Positions 24,832-37,538 of a DNA stretch of 64,000 nucleotides are shown piece after piece. The stretch lies in contig NZ_WIAY01000001.1 in assembly GCF_009467805.1 (NCBI RefSeq), positions 314,982 through 378,981 on the forward strand. Reading direction: 5' to 3'. The translations under genes were made by a program, and so were the position numbers. This DNA is from Stenotrophomonas nematodicola (GTDB taxonomy: Bacteria; Pseudomonadota; Gammaproteobacteria; Xanthomonadales; Xanthomonadaceae). The notes beneath the pieces were generated by a model. It had not been told where the DNA came from. It made no database searches and saw nothing but the letters and a program-made list of their open reading frames with translations. How positions within the stretch are numbered: the first letter of the stretch is position 1; every line of letters starts with the position of its first letter.

Positions 24832-26763
24832 TCAGGGCGAGGCCTGCACCGTCCCCAGGTCGCCATACACCACCTGGCCGCGGAAGCCGCGCCGCACCTG
24901 CTGGTACAGCGCGCGGAACGCCGGATAGTCCGCCGGCTGGCAGAGCGCGTCGGCACCGCGCACCGCGCGCTGGTGCAGGCGGTGGTGCACACGGATGACC
25001 TGGCCCTCGCGCGACCAGTCCACCTGGTACTCCCCCGCTGCATTGCCGAACTGCTGGCTGCGCGGGATCGCCACGATCGGCACGCCGTCCGGGAACACCA
25101 GCCGGTAGGTCTCCTCGCGCAGGCTGTCGTTGCAGTAGAACGGCGTTGCATTCTGCGCCGCAGAGGTATTGGCATACAGGTCGCGGAACGATTCGCCACC
25201 TGGGGCATCGGGGAGTTTCATGCCGCCGACCACACTGAAGTCCACGTAGTCCTCGGCCTTGAAGTCGTAGCGGTAGTTGAACGGCCGGGCCAGGTCCTGC
25301 GGATCGCCCAGCAGGGTCAGCGACCCGCTGCCGTCGAAGCCGGATGCCGCCATGATCGATTCCTCCACCCGCGTGCGGTTCTGCGCGTTGAGCCGCGCGA
25401 ACGAGCCGCGCATGGCAATTTCGGCCACCTCGCCGGGCACCTGCTGCGTCTGCCCGACCAGGTTTCCGTGGCGGTCGAACTGGAACGCCACCGACATCGC
25501 CAGGCCATTGCGGCGCGCGTCGTTGTCCGGCGTGCGCGCCAGTACCGCTTGGCGGGTGTGCAGCACCGGCGCCCCCAGGTCCCCCTCCGGCAACTGGCCG
25601 AAACGCGCGTAGGGCGTGGTCGAGTCGAGGTACAGGTCGAATTCGGGCACGTAAGTGATGGCGTGGTTGAAGCGGCCGAGCAACGGAATCTCCGGCAGGC
25701 TGGGCCCTCCGCCGGCGCCGATCAGCACCGGCGTGCTGTCGATGCCGCGCGCGGCCAGCAGCGCCTCCAGGATCACCACGTGGTCCTTGCAGTCGCCGTA
25801 ATGGTTGTCGAGGATGCTCTGCGCCGGGTTCGGCTCCAGCCCGCCGTTGCCCAGGTACACGGCGACGTAGCGGATGTTCTGCGCCACCCAGCGGTAGAGG
25901 GTGGCCGCCTGCTCACGCCGGTCGTCGATGCCGGCGGTGAGCTGGTCGGCCAGCGCTTGGATGCCCGGGGTGACCGCCGCCGCCTCACCACTTTTCATCT
26001 GGTAGGCCCGCCCCACCTGCGCCCACTCCTGGTAGGTGCTGGCCATGATGGTGGGACTGAACTCCCACGCGGCCGCCGACCAGTTCTGCGCCTGCAGCGC
26101 CTCGGCACGCTGGTAACGCCACTCCCAGCGCGCGACGCCATCGCGGACGACCGGCGCCTGGCTGCCCTGCACGCCCAGCTGGCGCACCTGCATCGGCAGG
26201 GCGGCCGGTGCCGTGAGCGTGACCCGGGCATCGTCGTACTGGGCAAACACGCTGAACGTCTCCCACAGGCCGAAATAACCCGGGAAGTACGGCGTATTCT
26301 GCACACGCCGGGTGCGGTAGACCACGCGCGTGCCGGGCGCCAGGTTGGGGAACACCACCACCCGCACTTTGCGGTCGGCGTACATCGCCGCGGCGGCGCT
26401 GGAATAGCTTTCCTGGGTGTAGATGCGGTCGGCGGGCACATCGCGGCGCTGGCCGTCAGCGGTGAGCGTATAGGCCTCCAGCACGTCCAGCGTTTCCATC
26501 TTTTCGCTGTAGCTCAGGCGCACCTGGCTGAACTGCTCGACCGCGGCCTTGGTCTTGAGCAGGATCTCGTACGCCTCGGTCTGGGTGCTGCCGGCGTCGG
26601 CACGCACCTCGTAATCGGCGCGGTACCGCACGAAGCTGAAGCTGGTGGTTGCCTCGGCATCCTGGCCGGCAACGGGCGCCCCGGCGGCCGGCGTCGCGTC
26701 GGCCGCGGCCGGGAACGACAGCGTCACCAGCAGGCCCAGCGCTGCCCACGACATGCTCGTCAT
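24832..26763 (-). CDS. Secreted DUF3857/transglutaminase-like protein
   Basis: 643 aa with a signal peptide (GLLVTLSFPAAADA). The N-terminal half (about 45-270) is a DUF3857-like beta domain (VRYRADYEVRADAGSTQTEA, LAPGTRVVYRTRRV). The middle is a papain-like transglutaminase domain: YRWVAQNIRYVAVYLGNGG, catalytic Cys in NHYGDCKDHV, His in FNHAITYV and Asp in YLDSTTPYA. The C-terminal part is a DUF3858-like domain. Proteins of this class are periplasmic or exported; whether they act as amidases, transglutaminases or peptidases is unclear. The start at 26763 lies 43 bp after the ftsK stop, so cotranscription with ftsK is likely. Confidence 0.83.
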   Translation of the reverse strand: MTSMSWAALGLLVTLSFPAAADATPAAGAPVAGQDAEATTSFSFVRYRADYEVRADAGSTQTEAYEILLKTKAAVEQFSQVRLSYSEKMETLDVLEAYTLTADGQRRDVPADRIYTQESYSSAAAAMYADRKVRVVVFPNLAPGTRVVYRTRRVQNTPYFPGYFGLWETFSVFAQYDDARVTLTAPAALPMQVRQLGVQGSQAPVVRDGVARWEWRYQRAEALQAQNWSAAAWEFSPTIMASTYQEWAQVGRAYQMKSGEAAAVTPGIQALADQLTAGIDDRREQAATLYRWVAQNIRYVAVYLGNGGLEPNPAQSILDNHYGDCKDHVVILEALLAARGIDSTPVLIGAGGGPSLPEIPLLGRFNHAITYVPEFDLYLDSTTPYARFGQLPEGDLGAPVLHTRQAVLARTPDNDARRNGLAMSVAFQFDRHGNLVGQTQQVPGEVAEIAMRGSFARLNAQNRTRVEESIMAASGFDGSGSLTLLGDPQDLARPFNYRYDFKAEDYVDFSVVGGMKLPDAPGGESFRDLYANTSAAQNATPFYCNDSLREETYRLVFPDGVPIVAIPRSQQFGNAAGEYQVDWSREGQVIRVHHRLHQRAVRGADALCQPADYPAFRALYQQVRRGFRGQVVYGDLGTVQASP

Positions 26764-26806
26764 GACGACATCCTTTCGCGGCCACCGGGCCGCCGCCGTG
26801 CTGCGG

Positions 26807-29167
26807 TTACTTCGGAGGGGGCGGCGCCAGCACGCTGCGATCGCCATTGTGTTCGGGCGGGCTGACCACACCAGCCGCTTCCATCGCCTCGATCAGGCGT
26901 GCGGCCCGGTTGTAGCCGATCTTCAGTCGCCGCTGCACGCCGGAGATCGAGGCGCGGCGCGTTTCGGTCACGATCCGCAAGGCCTCGTCGTACAGCGGGT
27001 CGGACTCGTCGCCGGCACCGCCACTGGCCTCGGGCAGGCCGCCGGGGCCCACCACCACGCCATCGCCCATCATCTGCACTTCGTCGAGCACGCCGCTGAT
27101 GTAGTCGGCCGGACCGCTGGCCTTGAGGTGCTCCACCACGCGATGCACTTCCTCGTCGGAGACGAAGGCGCCGTGGACACGGTCCGGCAATGCCGTGCCC
27201 GGCGGCAGGTACAGCATGTCGCCGTGGCCGAGCAGGGTTTCGGCGCCGGACTGGTCCAGGATGGTGCGCGAATCGATCTTCGAGCTGACCTGGAAACCGA
27301 TGCGGGTCGGGATGTTGGCCTTGATCAGGCCGGTGATGACGTCCACCGACGGGCGCTGGGTCGCCAGGATCAGGTGGATGCCGGCCGCACGGGCCTTCTG
27401 CGCCAGGCGCGCGATCAGCTCTTCGACCTTCTTGCCGACAATCATCATCATGTCGGCGAATTCGTCGATGAAGATCACGATGAACGGCAGCGTCTCCAGC
27501 GGGCGCGGCGCTTCGCCCAGCTCCGGGTTGGGCTTGAACAGCGGGTCCATCAGCGGCTGCCCGGCGTCCTGCGCATCCTTGACCTTCTTGTTGAAGCCGG
27601 CCAGGTTGCGCACGCCCACCGCGCTCATCAGCTTGTAGCGGCGCTCCATCTCGGCCACGCACCAGCGCAGGCCGTTGGCGGCCTCCTTCATGTCGGTCAC
27701 CACCGGCGCCAGCAGGTGCGGAATGCCCTGGTAGACGCTCAGTTCGAGCATCTTCGGGTCGATCATCAGCATCCGCAGGTCTTTCGGCGACGCCTTGTAC
27801 AGCAGGCTCAGCACCATCGCGTTCACCGCCACCGACTTGCCCGAGCCGGTGGTACCGGCGACCAGCAGGTGGGGCATGCGCGCCAGATCGGCCACGGTCG
27901 GGCGGCCGGCGATATCCTTGCCGAGCGCCAGGGTCAGCACGCTGGCCGACTTGTCGTACTCCTTGGAGCGCAGCAACTCGGACAGATAGATCATTTCGCG
28001 GGTGACATTGGGGATTTCCAGCCCCACCACCGACTTGCCCGGAATCACATCGACCACACGCACCGACTTCACCGACAGGCCGCGCGCGATGTCCTTGTCC
28101 AGCGAGCTGATCTGGCTGACCTTGATGCCCGGCGCGGGCTCGATCTCGAAGCGCGTGATCACCGGCCCCGGATAGGCGCCGACCACCTGGGCCTCGATGC
28201 GGAAGTCCTTGAGCTTGAACTCGATCTGGCGCGACAGGGTTTCCAGCGTTTCCTCGTCATAGCCCTTGGGCTGCGGCTTGGGATCGTCCAGCAGCGCCAG
28301 CGGGGGCACGTCCGACCCATCGCCGTTGACGCCGCGGAACATCGGGATCTGGGTTTCGCGTTTGGCGCGGTCGCTCTTCTCCAGCACCGGCTCGGGACGC
28401 GGCTCGATCTTGACCGGCTCACGCTTGGCGCGCACCTCGGCATCGACCTTGCGCACTTCCTGGCGCTCCTCGCGCAGCGCACGGGTCTGCTGCCATTCGC
28501 TGGCCTGCTCTTTTTTGCGGTTGAGCAGCGGCGGCAGCGCCAGCACGGCCCGGCCGATCTTCTCCATCACCGTGAACCACGACAGGCCGGTGGCCAGGGT
28601 GATCGAGGCCAGCAGCAGCACCAGCACGAACAGGTTCGCGCCCAGTTCGCCGAACCCAACGGTCAGCGAGGTGCCGACCAGCTTGCCGAGAATGCCGCCG
28701 GCGCTGGCCACATCCACCTGGTTGTACAGCCGCAGGTGCATGAAACCGGTGCCGGCGATCAGGAAACCGACCAGACCGATCAGGCGCAGCGCCGGGTCCA
28801 GGTCGTGCTCGCCCTTGCCTTCGCGCTTGAGCCCGAACATGGCGATCCACGCCAGCGCGCCCAGCACCACCGGCAGCACGAACGCGATGTAACCGAACAA
28901 CTGCAGCAGCACATCGGCCACCCAGGCGCCCACCCGGCCGCCCATGTTGTGCACCGGCGCGACCACGCTGCCGGTATGCGACCAGCCGGGATCGGTGGCC
29001 GAATAGGTAAACAGACTGGCCACCAGATACAGCAGCGCCGGCGCCACGGCGATCACGCCAAGATCCCGCCACAACCGCTGCCGGCGCGGATTGTCCGCGC
29101 TCGCGGCCTTGCGCGACGGCGCCTTGTTGTCGGGAGACTTGGATCGTTCCGGGACCTGTTTCGCCAC
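26807..29167 (-). CDS. ftsK: DNA translocase FtsK
   Basis: 786 aa from a GTG start. Four transmembrane helices lie in the first ~215 residues ([54 protein letters not shown] and [19 protein letters not shown]), followed by a short charged linker. The motor follows, with Walker A GTTGSGKS near 440, [14 protein letters not shown] and [20 protein letters not shown]. The C-terminal winged-helix gamma domain (about 715-775) reads KOPS. It couples chromosome-dimer resolution to septation. The linker is much shorter than in E. coli, as in many non-enteric bacteria. Divergent from trxB. Confidence 0.95.
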   Translation of the reverse strand: MAKQVPERSKSPDNKAPSRKAASADNPRRQRLWRDLGVIAVAPALLYLVASLFTYSATDPGWSHTGSVVAPVHNMGGRVGAWVADVLLQLFGYIAFVLPVVLGALAWIAMFGLKREGKGEHDLDPALRLIGLVGFLIAGTGFMHLRLYNQVDVASAGGILGKLVGTSLTVGFGELGANLFVLVLLLASITLATGLSWFTVMEKIGRAVLALPPLLNRKKEQASEWQQTRALREERQEVRKVDAEVRAKREPVKIEPRPEPVLEKSDRAKRETQIPMFRGVNGDGSDVPPLALLDDPKPQPKGYDEETLETLSRQIEFKLKDFRIEAQVVGAYPGPVITRFEIEPAPGIKVSQISSLDKDIARGLSVKSVRVVDVIPGKSVVGLEIPNVTREMIYLSELLRSKEYDKSASVLTLALGKDIAGRPTVADLARMPHLLVAGTTGSGKSVAVNAMVLSLLYKASPKDLRMLMIDPKMLELSVYQGIPHLLAPVVTDMKEAANGLRWCVAEMERRYKLMSAVGVRNLAGFNKKVKDAQDAGQPLMDPLFKPNPELGEAPRPLETLPFIVIFIDEFADMMMIVGKKVEELIARLAQKARAAGIHLILATQRPSVDVITGLIKANIPTRIGFQVSSKIDSRTILDQSGAETLLGHGDMLYLPPGTALPDRVHGAFVSDEEVHRVVEHLKASGPADYISGVLDEVQMMGDGVVVGPGGLPEASGGAGDESDPLYDEALRIVTETRRASISGVQRRLKIGYNRAARLIEAMEAAGVVSPPEHNGDRSVLAPPPPK

Positions 29168-29180
29168 CTTAGACCAGACC

Positions 29181-29209
29181 TTGGGAATGCACTGTTAGTG
29201 CTTGATAAT
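29181..29209 (+). promoter_or_regulatory. Candidate sigma-70 promoter with internal dyad, facing trxB
   Basis: TTGGGA, a 17-nt spacer and GATAAT form a plausible -35/-10. The spacer contains the dyad GCACT-GTT-AGTGC (29189-29201), an operator-like element. The 5' leader to trxB would be about 220 nt. The same dyad lies about 22 bp before ftsK on the other strand, so it could influence both genes. Seen by eye only. Confidence 0.45.
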
Positions 29210-29234
29210 AAACGACTCACCGCCCTGTCGATAG

Positions 29235-30407
<1,173 letters not shown>

Positions 30408-30439
30408 TCGGCAACGCCGCATCCCGGGCCACCCCACGA

Positions 30440-30469
30440 GGCCGACGGAACCTCCGTCGGCCTTTTTTG
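30440..30469 (+). terminator. Intrinsic terminator after trxB
   Basis: GGCCGACGGA-ACC-TCCGTCGGCC followed by TTTTTT: a strong stem plus U-tract 33 nt after the trxB stop and 17 nt before the next start. Confidence 0.92.
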
Positions 30470-30486
30470 TACCCTATCCTCTGACC

Positions 30487-31614
30487 ATGCCCGCCCCCCG
30501 CTTCCTGCACCGCCTGTCCGATGTCTCCCCGGCCGCCTGGGACGCACTGCACGATGGGCGGAACCCGTTCGTGTCCCACGCGTTCCTGCACGGCCTGGAG
30601 GCGCACGGCTGCCTGCGCCCGGAATGGGGCTGGCGTCCGCGCCATTTCACCTTGTGGGAGGGCGACTCCCTGGTGGCGGCCATCCCCGGCTACCTCAAGG
30701 ACAATTCGCACGGCGAGTTCGTGTTCGACCATGCCTGGGCGCATGCCTACGCGCAGTACGGCCGCGATTACTTCCCCAAGTGGCTTGGTGCGGTGCCGTA
30801 CTCGCCGGTGACCGGGCCGCGCCTGCTGGCGCATGACGATGCACATCGCGCCGCCCTGCTGGCGGCGCTGACCGTCGAGGTGGGGCGCAGGGGCTGGTCC
30901 TCGGCGCATCTCAATTTCCATCCCGATGCGGAAAACGCCGTGTTCGGCGCTGACTGGATGCGCCGTGAGGACATCCAGTTCCAGTGGCACAACCCTGGCC
31001 ACTGGCACTGCTTCGAGGAGTTCCTCGCGGCAATGGACCACAAACACCGCAAGAACATCCGCCAGGAACGCGCCAGGCTGGCCCGCCGTGGCGTCACGTA
31101 TCGGATCGTGCACGGCGACGAGGCGAGCGAAGACGACCTGCAGGCCATGCATGGCTTCTATCTGCAGACCTTCGCCGAGTACGGCAACTCCCCGGCGCTG
31201 ACGCTGCCGTTCCTGCGTCACCTGGCCCGGACGATGCCACGCCACCTGGTCATCTTCCTGGCCCTGCACGACGGGACGCCCATTGCCGGCGCCCTGTGCC
31301 TGCGCGGCGCGGACACGCTGTATGGCCGCTACTGGGGCGGTGCCACCCTGCCCGGCCTGCATTTTGAAACCTGCTACTACCAGGGCATCGAGTACTGCCT
31401 GCGCGAAGGCGTGGCCCGGTTCGAGCCCGGCGCGCAGGGCGAGCACAAGCTCGCGCGCGGCTTTCTGCCCCGGCGCGTCTACAGCCACCACTGGATCGCC
31501 GAGCCGGCCTTCGCCGCGGCGTTGGCCGACTGGTGCGCGCACGAGCGCGCCGAGGTCGATCGTTATGCACGCACGCTGGTCGCACACAGCCCATTCAAGG
31601 CGCCGGACGCATGA
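30487..31614 (+). CDS. GNAT/FemAB-like acyltransferase (DUF482, PF04339 type)
   Basis: A 375-aa cytoplasmic protein of the family often labelled peptidogalycan biosynthesis protein. Features: NPFVSHAFLHGLEAHGC near the N-terminus, EFVFDHAWAHAYAQYGRDYF, LNFHPDAENAVF, FEEFLAAMDHKHRKNIRQER (basic acceptor-like segment), and C-terminal RYWGGATLPGLHFETCYYQG with FEPGAQGEHKLARGF. The last two blocks are a GNAT-like acyl-CoA fold. Reaction and acceptor are not established for the family. It overlaps aat by ATGA, so the two are cotranslated. Confidence 0.85.
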   Translation: MPAPRFLHRLSDVSPAAWDALHDGRNPFVSHAFLHGLEAHGCLRPEWGWRPRHFTLWEGDSLVAAIPGYLKDNSHGEFVFDHAWAHAYAQYGRDYFPKWLGAVPYSPVTGPRLLAHDDAHRAALLAALTVEVGRRGWSSAHLNFHPDAENAVFGADWMRREDIQFQWHNPGHWHCFEEFLAAMDHKHRKNIRQERARLARRGVTYRIVHGDEASEDDLQAMHGFYLQTFAEYGNSPALTLPFLRHLARTMPRHLVIFLALHDGTPIAGALCLRGADTLYGRYWGGATLPGLHFETCYYQGIEYCLREGVARFEPGAQGEHKLARGFLPRRVYSHHWIAEPAFAAALADWCAHERAEVDRYARTLVAHSPFKAPDA

Positions 31615-32345
31615 GCCGACGCCTGCCCTGGCAGCTGGACCCGCGCCCTGATGCCCCTTTCCCGCCGGCCGAGACCGCGCTGCGTGAGCCGGATGGCCTG
31701 CTGGCCATCGGCGGCGACCTGCACCCGGTGCGCCTGCTCAATGCCTATGCCAGCGGTGTGTTTCCGTGGTTCTCCGACGGGCAGCCCCTGTTGTGGTGGT
31801 CGCCGGACCCGCGCATGGTGTTCCGCACCGATGGCGTGCACCTGTCCAGCCGGTTCCGCCGCAGCGCGCGCGGCAGCGGCTGGGTGGTGCGTGCCGACAC
31901 CTGCTTTGCCGACGTGATCGCGGCCTGCGCAGCCAGCCCACGCCCGGGGCAGGACGGCACCTGGATCACGCCATCCATGCAGGAGGCCTACGTGGCCCTG
32001 CACCGGCTGGGCCATGCGCATTCGGTCGAGGTGTTCGCCGGCGACCGCCTGGTCGGTGGCATCTACGGGGTTGCGATCGGCCGGATGTTCTTTGGCGAAA
32101 GCATGTTCAGTGCAGCCAGCGGCGGCTCCAAGGTGGCTCTGGCCGCACTCGCCCGGCAACTGGCCCTGTGGGGCTGGCCACTGATCGACGCGCAGGTGGA
32201 GAACGATCATCTGCTGCGCATGGGCGCCGAGCATTGGCCGCGCGCGCGGTTCCTGGAAGTGGTGCGCAGACAGGTGACTGTTCCAGAGCCCCCCGGGTGC
32301 TGGACCGAACGCTTTGGGGTGCTGGCAGCGTCTTCACTGGTGTAA
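31611..32345 (+). CDS. aat: Leucyl/phenylalanyl-tRNA--protein transferase
   Basis: 244 aa. It transfers Leu or Phe from tRNA to N-terminal Arg/Lys of proteins, creating primary N-degrons for ClpS/ClpAP. Characteristic segments: [60 protein letters not shown], and [20 protein letters not shown], all diagnostic. The start overlaps the previous stop (ATGA). It is followed by infA, and the clpA and clpS genes that use its product lie only 1-4 kb away. Confidence 0.95.
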   Translation: MSRRLPWQLDPRPDAPFPPAETALREPDGLLAIGGDLHPVRLLNAYASGVFPWFSDGQPLLWWSPDPRMVFRTDGVHLSSRFRRSARGSGWVVRADTCFADVIAACAASPRPGQDGTWITPSMQEAYVALHRLGHAHSVEVFAGDRLVGGIYGVAIGRMFFGESMFSAASGGSKVALAALARQLALWGWPLIDAQVENDHLLRMGAEHWPRARFLEVVRRQVTVPEPPGCWTERFGVLAASSLV

Positions 32346-32352
32346 CGCTGTC

Positions 32353-32395
32353 GCCAGGGTGCCTGGCATTTGCCAGGAGCCGGCGAGGCGCCGGC
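32353..32395 (+). other. Mutually exclusive hairpins between aat and infA
   Basis: GCCAGG (32353-32358) can pair with CCTGGC (32362-32367), and that same CCTGGC can instead pair with GCCAGG at 32372-32377. A third hairpin GCCGGC-GAGGC-GCCGGC follows (32379-32395). There is no U-tract. It lies directly after the aat stop and 31 bp before the infA promoter. Confidence 0.5.
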
Positions 32396-32425
32396 ACTGC
32401 CGGGGCGGCGCGATTAACACAAACT

Positions 32426-32454
32426 TTGCATCCAGGGGGAAGAGCGCGTAAAAT
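32426..32454 (+). promoter_or_regulatory. Sigma-70 promoter of infA
   Basis: TTGCAT (32426-32431), 17-nt spacer, TAAAAT (32449-32454): one of the best -35/-10 matches in the window, giving a leader of about 42 nt before infA. Confidence 0.75.
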
Positions 32455-32503
32455 GCCCGCTCTTAAGGCCAGCTCGGCCGTTTACAGAACTGCACAGGAC
32501 TAC

Positions 32504-32722
32504 ATGTCGAAAGACGACTCCATCGAGTTCGAAGGCACCGTCAGCGAGACGCTGCCGAACACCACTTTCCGCGTCCGCCTGGAAAATGGGCATGAAATCA
32601 TCGCCCACATCTCCGGCCGCATGCGCAAGAACTACATCCGCATCCTGACGGGCGACCGTGTCAAGGTCGAAATGACGCCCTACGACCTGACCAAGGGTCG
32701 CATCACGTACCGCATGAAGTAA
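32504..32722 (+). CDS. infA: Translation initiation factor IF-1
   Basis: A 72-aa OB-fold protein that occupies the ribosomal A site during initiation. [38 protein letters not shown] and [20 protein letters not shown] are the invariant family segments, and length is exact. A sigma-70 promoter lies 50 nt upstream and a strong terminator 39 nt downstream. Confidence 0.97.
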   Translation: MSKDDSIEFEGTVSETLPNTTFRVRLENGHEIIAHISGRMRKNYIRILTGDRVKVEMTPYDLTKGRITYRMK

Positions 32723-32761
32723 GCGGTTCGGGGCGGCTTCACTAAAGAAGCCCCGCCAGAA

Positions 32762-32785
32762 GGCCAGCCAGGAGCTGGCCTTTTT
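32762..32785 (+). terminator. Intrinsic terminator after infA
   Basis: GGCCAGC-CAGGA-GCTGGCC followed by TTTTT, 39 nt after the infA stop. Confidence 0.9.
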
Positions 32786-32940
32786 GCGTGGGCGCAATTC
32801 AGGCCGTCACCCCTGCCATGCGGCACCCTGACCGTACGCACCCTGACATCGGTCAGCCTGCCTTGCTGCAGATTCGCCCTGGCGGGAAACGGCCGAAGCT
32901 GGCAGCCGGTCCAGTCCGGACCGCCACCCCTGCCCCTGCC

Positions 32941-33306
32941 ATGAAGACCCTGATCGCCACCTGCCTGCTCGCCCTTGCCGCCATCGCCCCGGCGCAGGCC
33001 GCCGAACCCGCCGCCGCGCCCGCGGACTGCATCACCCTGTCGGCCGACCAGCAACTGGTGCGCGCCGGCGCCAGCCGCAGCATCCTGCTGCGCAATGCCG
33101 ACCAGCATTTCGTGGTGCACTTCCGCAACAGCTGCGACAGTGCCGCCATCTCCCCCACGCTTGTCTTCGAGACGCCCGGCCAGGAAGGCCAACTGTGCAG
33201 CGCTGCGGGCAGCGTGCTCAAGACCCGCACCCAGAGCTGCGAGATCGCCTCGCTTGAGCCGATCTCGGCCGAGAGCTACGCCCGCAAGGCCCGCAACCGC
33301 CGCTGA
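32941..33306 (+). CDS. Small secreted protein, DUF6491-like
   Basis: 121 aa with a signal peptide (LIATCLLALAAIAPAQA). The mature part has three or four Cys and strands resembling the DUF6491 family common in Xanthomonadaceae: CITLSADQQLVRAG, ILLRNADQHFVVHFRNSC, CSAAGS, and SCEIASLEPISAE at the end. That family assignment is tentative and no function is known. The start at 32941 was chosen from the signal peptide. The 218 bp between infA and this gene hold only the infA terminator. A shared terminator follows. Confidence 0.75.
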   Translation: MKTLIATCLLALAAIAPAQAAEPAAAPADCITLSADQQLVRAGASRSILLRNADQHFVVHFRNSCDSAAISPTLVFETPGQEGQLCSAAGSVLKTRTQSCEIASLEPISAESYARKARNRR

Positions 33307-33318
33307 CGCGGGCTGGCG

Positions 33319-33351
33319 AAAAAGCAGAAGCCCCCGCAGAGCGGGGGCTTC
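33319..33351. terminator. Terminator between small secreted protein gene and clpA
   Basis: GAAGCCCCCGC-AGA-GCGGGGGCTTC, an 11-bp stem. On the minus strand it is followed by TGCTTTTT, a good U-tract for clpA; on the plus strand by CGCTGTCC, a weak one. Confidence 0.8.
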
Positions 33352-33392
33352 GCTGTCCTCACCGACAGCCAACGGCCGTCGTCATGCCACTC

Positions 33393-35675
<2,283 letters not shown>

Positions 35676-35801
35676 GATCAACTCCGGCGGCAGTTGGGAA
35701 CAATATGCGGCCAACCTTCACGATTTCCATCACCCTAGCGGATCGGTGCGTTCAGACGGCGTTAGCACTCCACCGATCGCCCTTCTCTGCCTGCGAGACC
35801 C

Positions 35802-36620
35802 ATGATGCCCGAACTTCAGCTCACGAAATGGCAGCTTGCACGTGATGGCGACGTCATCACCACCCCGCATGCCCGCGTGTGGCCGGTCCGCCTCCCCGAC
35901 GGAATGCCGGCAATGTTGAAAATGAGCACGTGTCCAGAGGAACAGAACGGCCACCGGCTGCTGCGCTGGTGGGACGGCGACGGTGCGGTACGGGTACTGG
36001 CATGGCAGGACGAGGCGCTGCTGATGGAGCGCGCCGTACCCGGCACCTCGCTGAGGGAGATGGCCCGGCACGGGCAGGACGCGGCGGCAACGGCGCGCCT
36101 GTGCGACGTGCTGGCCCGGCTGCATCGCCCGCGCGGCGCACCGCCACCCGGGCTGGTGACACTGCAGGCCTGGTTCGCCGATCTGCTGGCGCCGACCCTG
36201 CCACTGTCGCCATTGCTGGAACAGTGCAGATCACTCGCGATCCATCTGCTGGCCAGCCAGATCGAGCAACGGCCCCTGCATGGCGATCTGCACCATGACA
36301 ATGTGCTGGATGGCGGTGCGCGCGGCTGGCTGGCGATCGACCCCAAACGGCTGCTGGGCGATCGCGCCTTCGACTACACCGTGCTGTTCTGCAACCCGGA
36401 CCTGTGCGGGCCGGACATCCACGTGGCCACCCGGCCGGAGATATTCGACGCCCGGGTCAGCCAGGTCTGCGTCCTCGCCGGGATCGAGCGGCGCCGCCTG
36501 CTGGCCTGGATCGCTGCCAGCGCTGGCCTGTCGGCGGTATGGTTCCTGGCCGATGGCGACGACGCGGCGGTGGATCTGGCGGTCGCGGACCTGGCGCTGC
36601 AGCGGCTGGCGCAGGCCTGA
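35802..36620 (+). CDS. APH(6)-type aminoglycoside (streptomycin) 6-phosphotransferase-like kinase
   Basis: A 272-aa cytoplasmic kinase-fold protein. Catalytic loop LHGDLHHDNVL with Asp and Asn, then WLAIDPKRLLGDRAFDYTV: the IDPK and GD.AFD arrangement is the signature of the APH(6)/hydroxyurea-kinase family (PF04655), which inactivates streptomycin by 6-O-phosphorylation. A chromosomal APH(6) is known in S. maltophilia. Activity here is inferred, not shown. It lies on the plus strand between clpA and clpS, which it splits; its 3' end is 15 bp from the clpS stop. Two adjacent ATGs (35802, 35805) are equally possible starts. Base composition does not stand out from the surroundings. Confidence 0.8.
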   Translation: MMPELQLTKWQLARDGDVITTPHARVWPVRLPDGMPAMLKMSTCPEEQNGHRLLRWWDGDGAVRVLAWQDEALLMERAVPGTSLREMARHGQDAAATARLCDVLARLHRPRGAPPPGLVTLQAWFADLLAPTLPLSPLLEQCRSLAIHLLASQIEQRPLHGDLHHDNVLDGGARGWLAIDPKRLLGDRAFDYTVLFCNPDLCGPDIHVATRPEIFDARVSQVCVLAGIERRRLLAWIAASAGLSAVWFLADGDDAAVDLAVADLALQRLAQA

Positions 36621-36635
36621 GCACGGGCCGGTGGC

Positions 36636-36968
36636 TCAGGCGCCGGTCTTTTCCATCGTGCACAGCAGCGGATGCTGGTTCATGCGCGAGAATTCATTGA
36701 CCTGGGCGACCTTGGACTCGGCCACCTCGCGGGTGAACACCCCGCATACCCCGCGACCCCGGGTATGGACGTGCAGCATCACCTGGGTGGCCTTGTCCAG
36801 GTCCATCGCGAAGAAATGCTGCAGTACCGTCACCACGAAATCCATCGGTGTGTAGTCGTCGTTCAACAGCATGACCTGGTAGAACGGCGGCGGTGCGACT
36901 TCCGGGCGCGCAGGCTCCAGCAGTACGCCGTGGTCGTGGTGGGGGTCGTGGGAAGGCTCTCGTGGCAT
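36636..36968 (-). CDS. clpS: ATP-dependent Clp protease adaptor ClpS
   Basis: A 110-aa adaptor that binds N-degron substrates and docks on the ClpA N-domain. [20 protein letters not shown] contains the hydrophobic pocket residues; [20 protein letters not shown] and [20 protein letters not shown] complete the fold. The disordered N-terminus has a His/Asp-rich patch. Normal length. clpS usually precedes clpA directly; here they are 960 bp apart with an APH(6)-like gene between them on the other strand, so each needs its own promoter. Confidence 0.95.
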   Translation of the reverse strand: MPREPSHDPHHDHGVLLEPARPEVAPPPFYQVMLLNDDYTPMDFVVTVLQHFFAMDLDKATQVMLHVHTRGRGVCGVFTREVAESKVAQVNEFSRMNQHPLLCTMEKTGA

Positions 36969-37063
36969 CTGGCCATTATAGGGCCCTGCCTGCAGGATTG
37001 GACGTTGCCCCCCGTGGCCCTTCACAATCTGCACCTTCCCACACCCGCTTTCACAGGACTTTC

Positions 37064-37528
37064 ATGAAAAGGATTGCAGCCGCGCTGTTGCTGACCGCCG
37101 CCACCTTCGGTGCCCACGCAGCCGACCCCGACAAGGTTGTCGGCGCCACCCTGGATACGCTGGAGTACACCTACGAGGTTGACGAGGACGGCGACTACAA
37201 GCTGGTCTTCGATGTCGAGGACGGCCGCAGCCAGCTGGTCTACGTGCGCTCGGCGGTCGAGGAGTTCGGCAGCCACAAGATCCGCGAGATCTGGTCGCCG
37301 GGCTACACCTCTCCGGGCAAGCAGTTCCCGGCCGCCGTGGCCAACCGCCTGCTTGAGGATTCCCAGGACGCCAAGCTGGGCGGCTGGGTCAAGCAGGGCG
37401 AGCTCGCCATGTTCGTGGTCAAGGTCGACGCCAACGCCTCCTCCGATGCCTTGAGCGACGCCATCGACGCGGCGATCCGCACCGCCGATGCGATGGAAAA
37501 AGAGCTCACCAAGAAGGACGACTACTGA
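37064..37528 (+). CDS. Periplasmic YbjN-like protein
   Basis: 154 aa with a signal peptide (AALLLTAATFGAHAAD). The mature part resembles YbjN/type III chaperone-like folds: YTYEVDEDGDYKLVFDVEDG, RSQLVYVRSAVEEFGSHKI, and a C-terminal amphipathic helix (ALSDAIDAAIRTADAMEKEL). Function unknown. The start at 37064 was chosen from the signal peptide. It lies 10 bp upstream of the nudJ-like gene and may be cotranscribed with it. Confidence 0.75.
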   Translation: MKRIAAALLLTAATFGAHAADPDKVVGATLDTLEYTYEVDEDGDYKLVFDVEDGRSQLVYVRSAVEEFGSHKIREIWSPGYTSPGKQFPAAVANRLLEDSQDAKLGGWVKQGELAMFVVKVDANASSDALSDAIDAAIRTADAMEKELTKKDDY

Positions 37529-37538
37529 GGTGACTGCC

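Noticed and set aside
35802..36620. Recent horizontal acquisition of the APH(6)-like gene
   Set aside because: Codon use and GC look like the neighbours, and no repeats, attachment sites or mobility genes flank it. An intrinsic gene is more likely.
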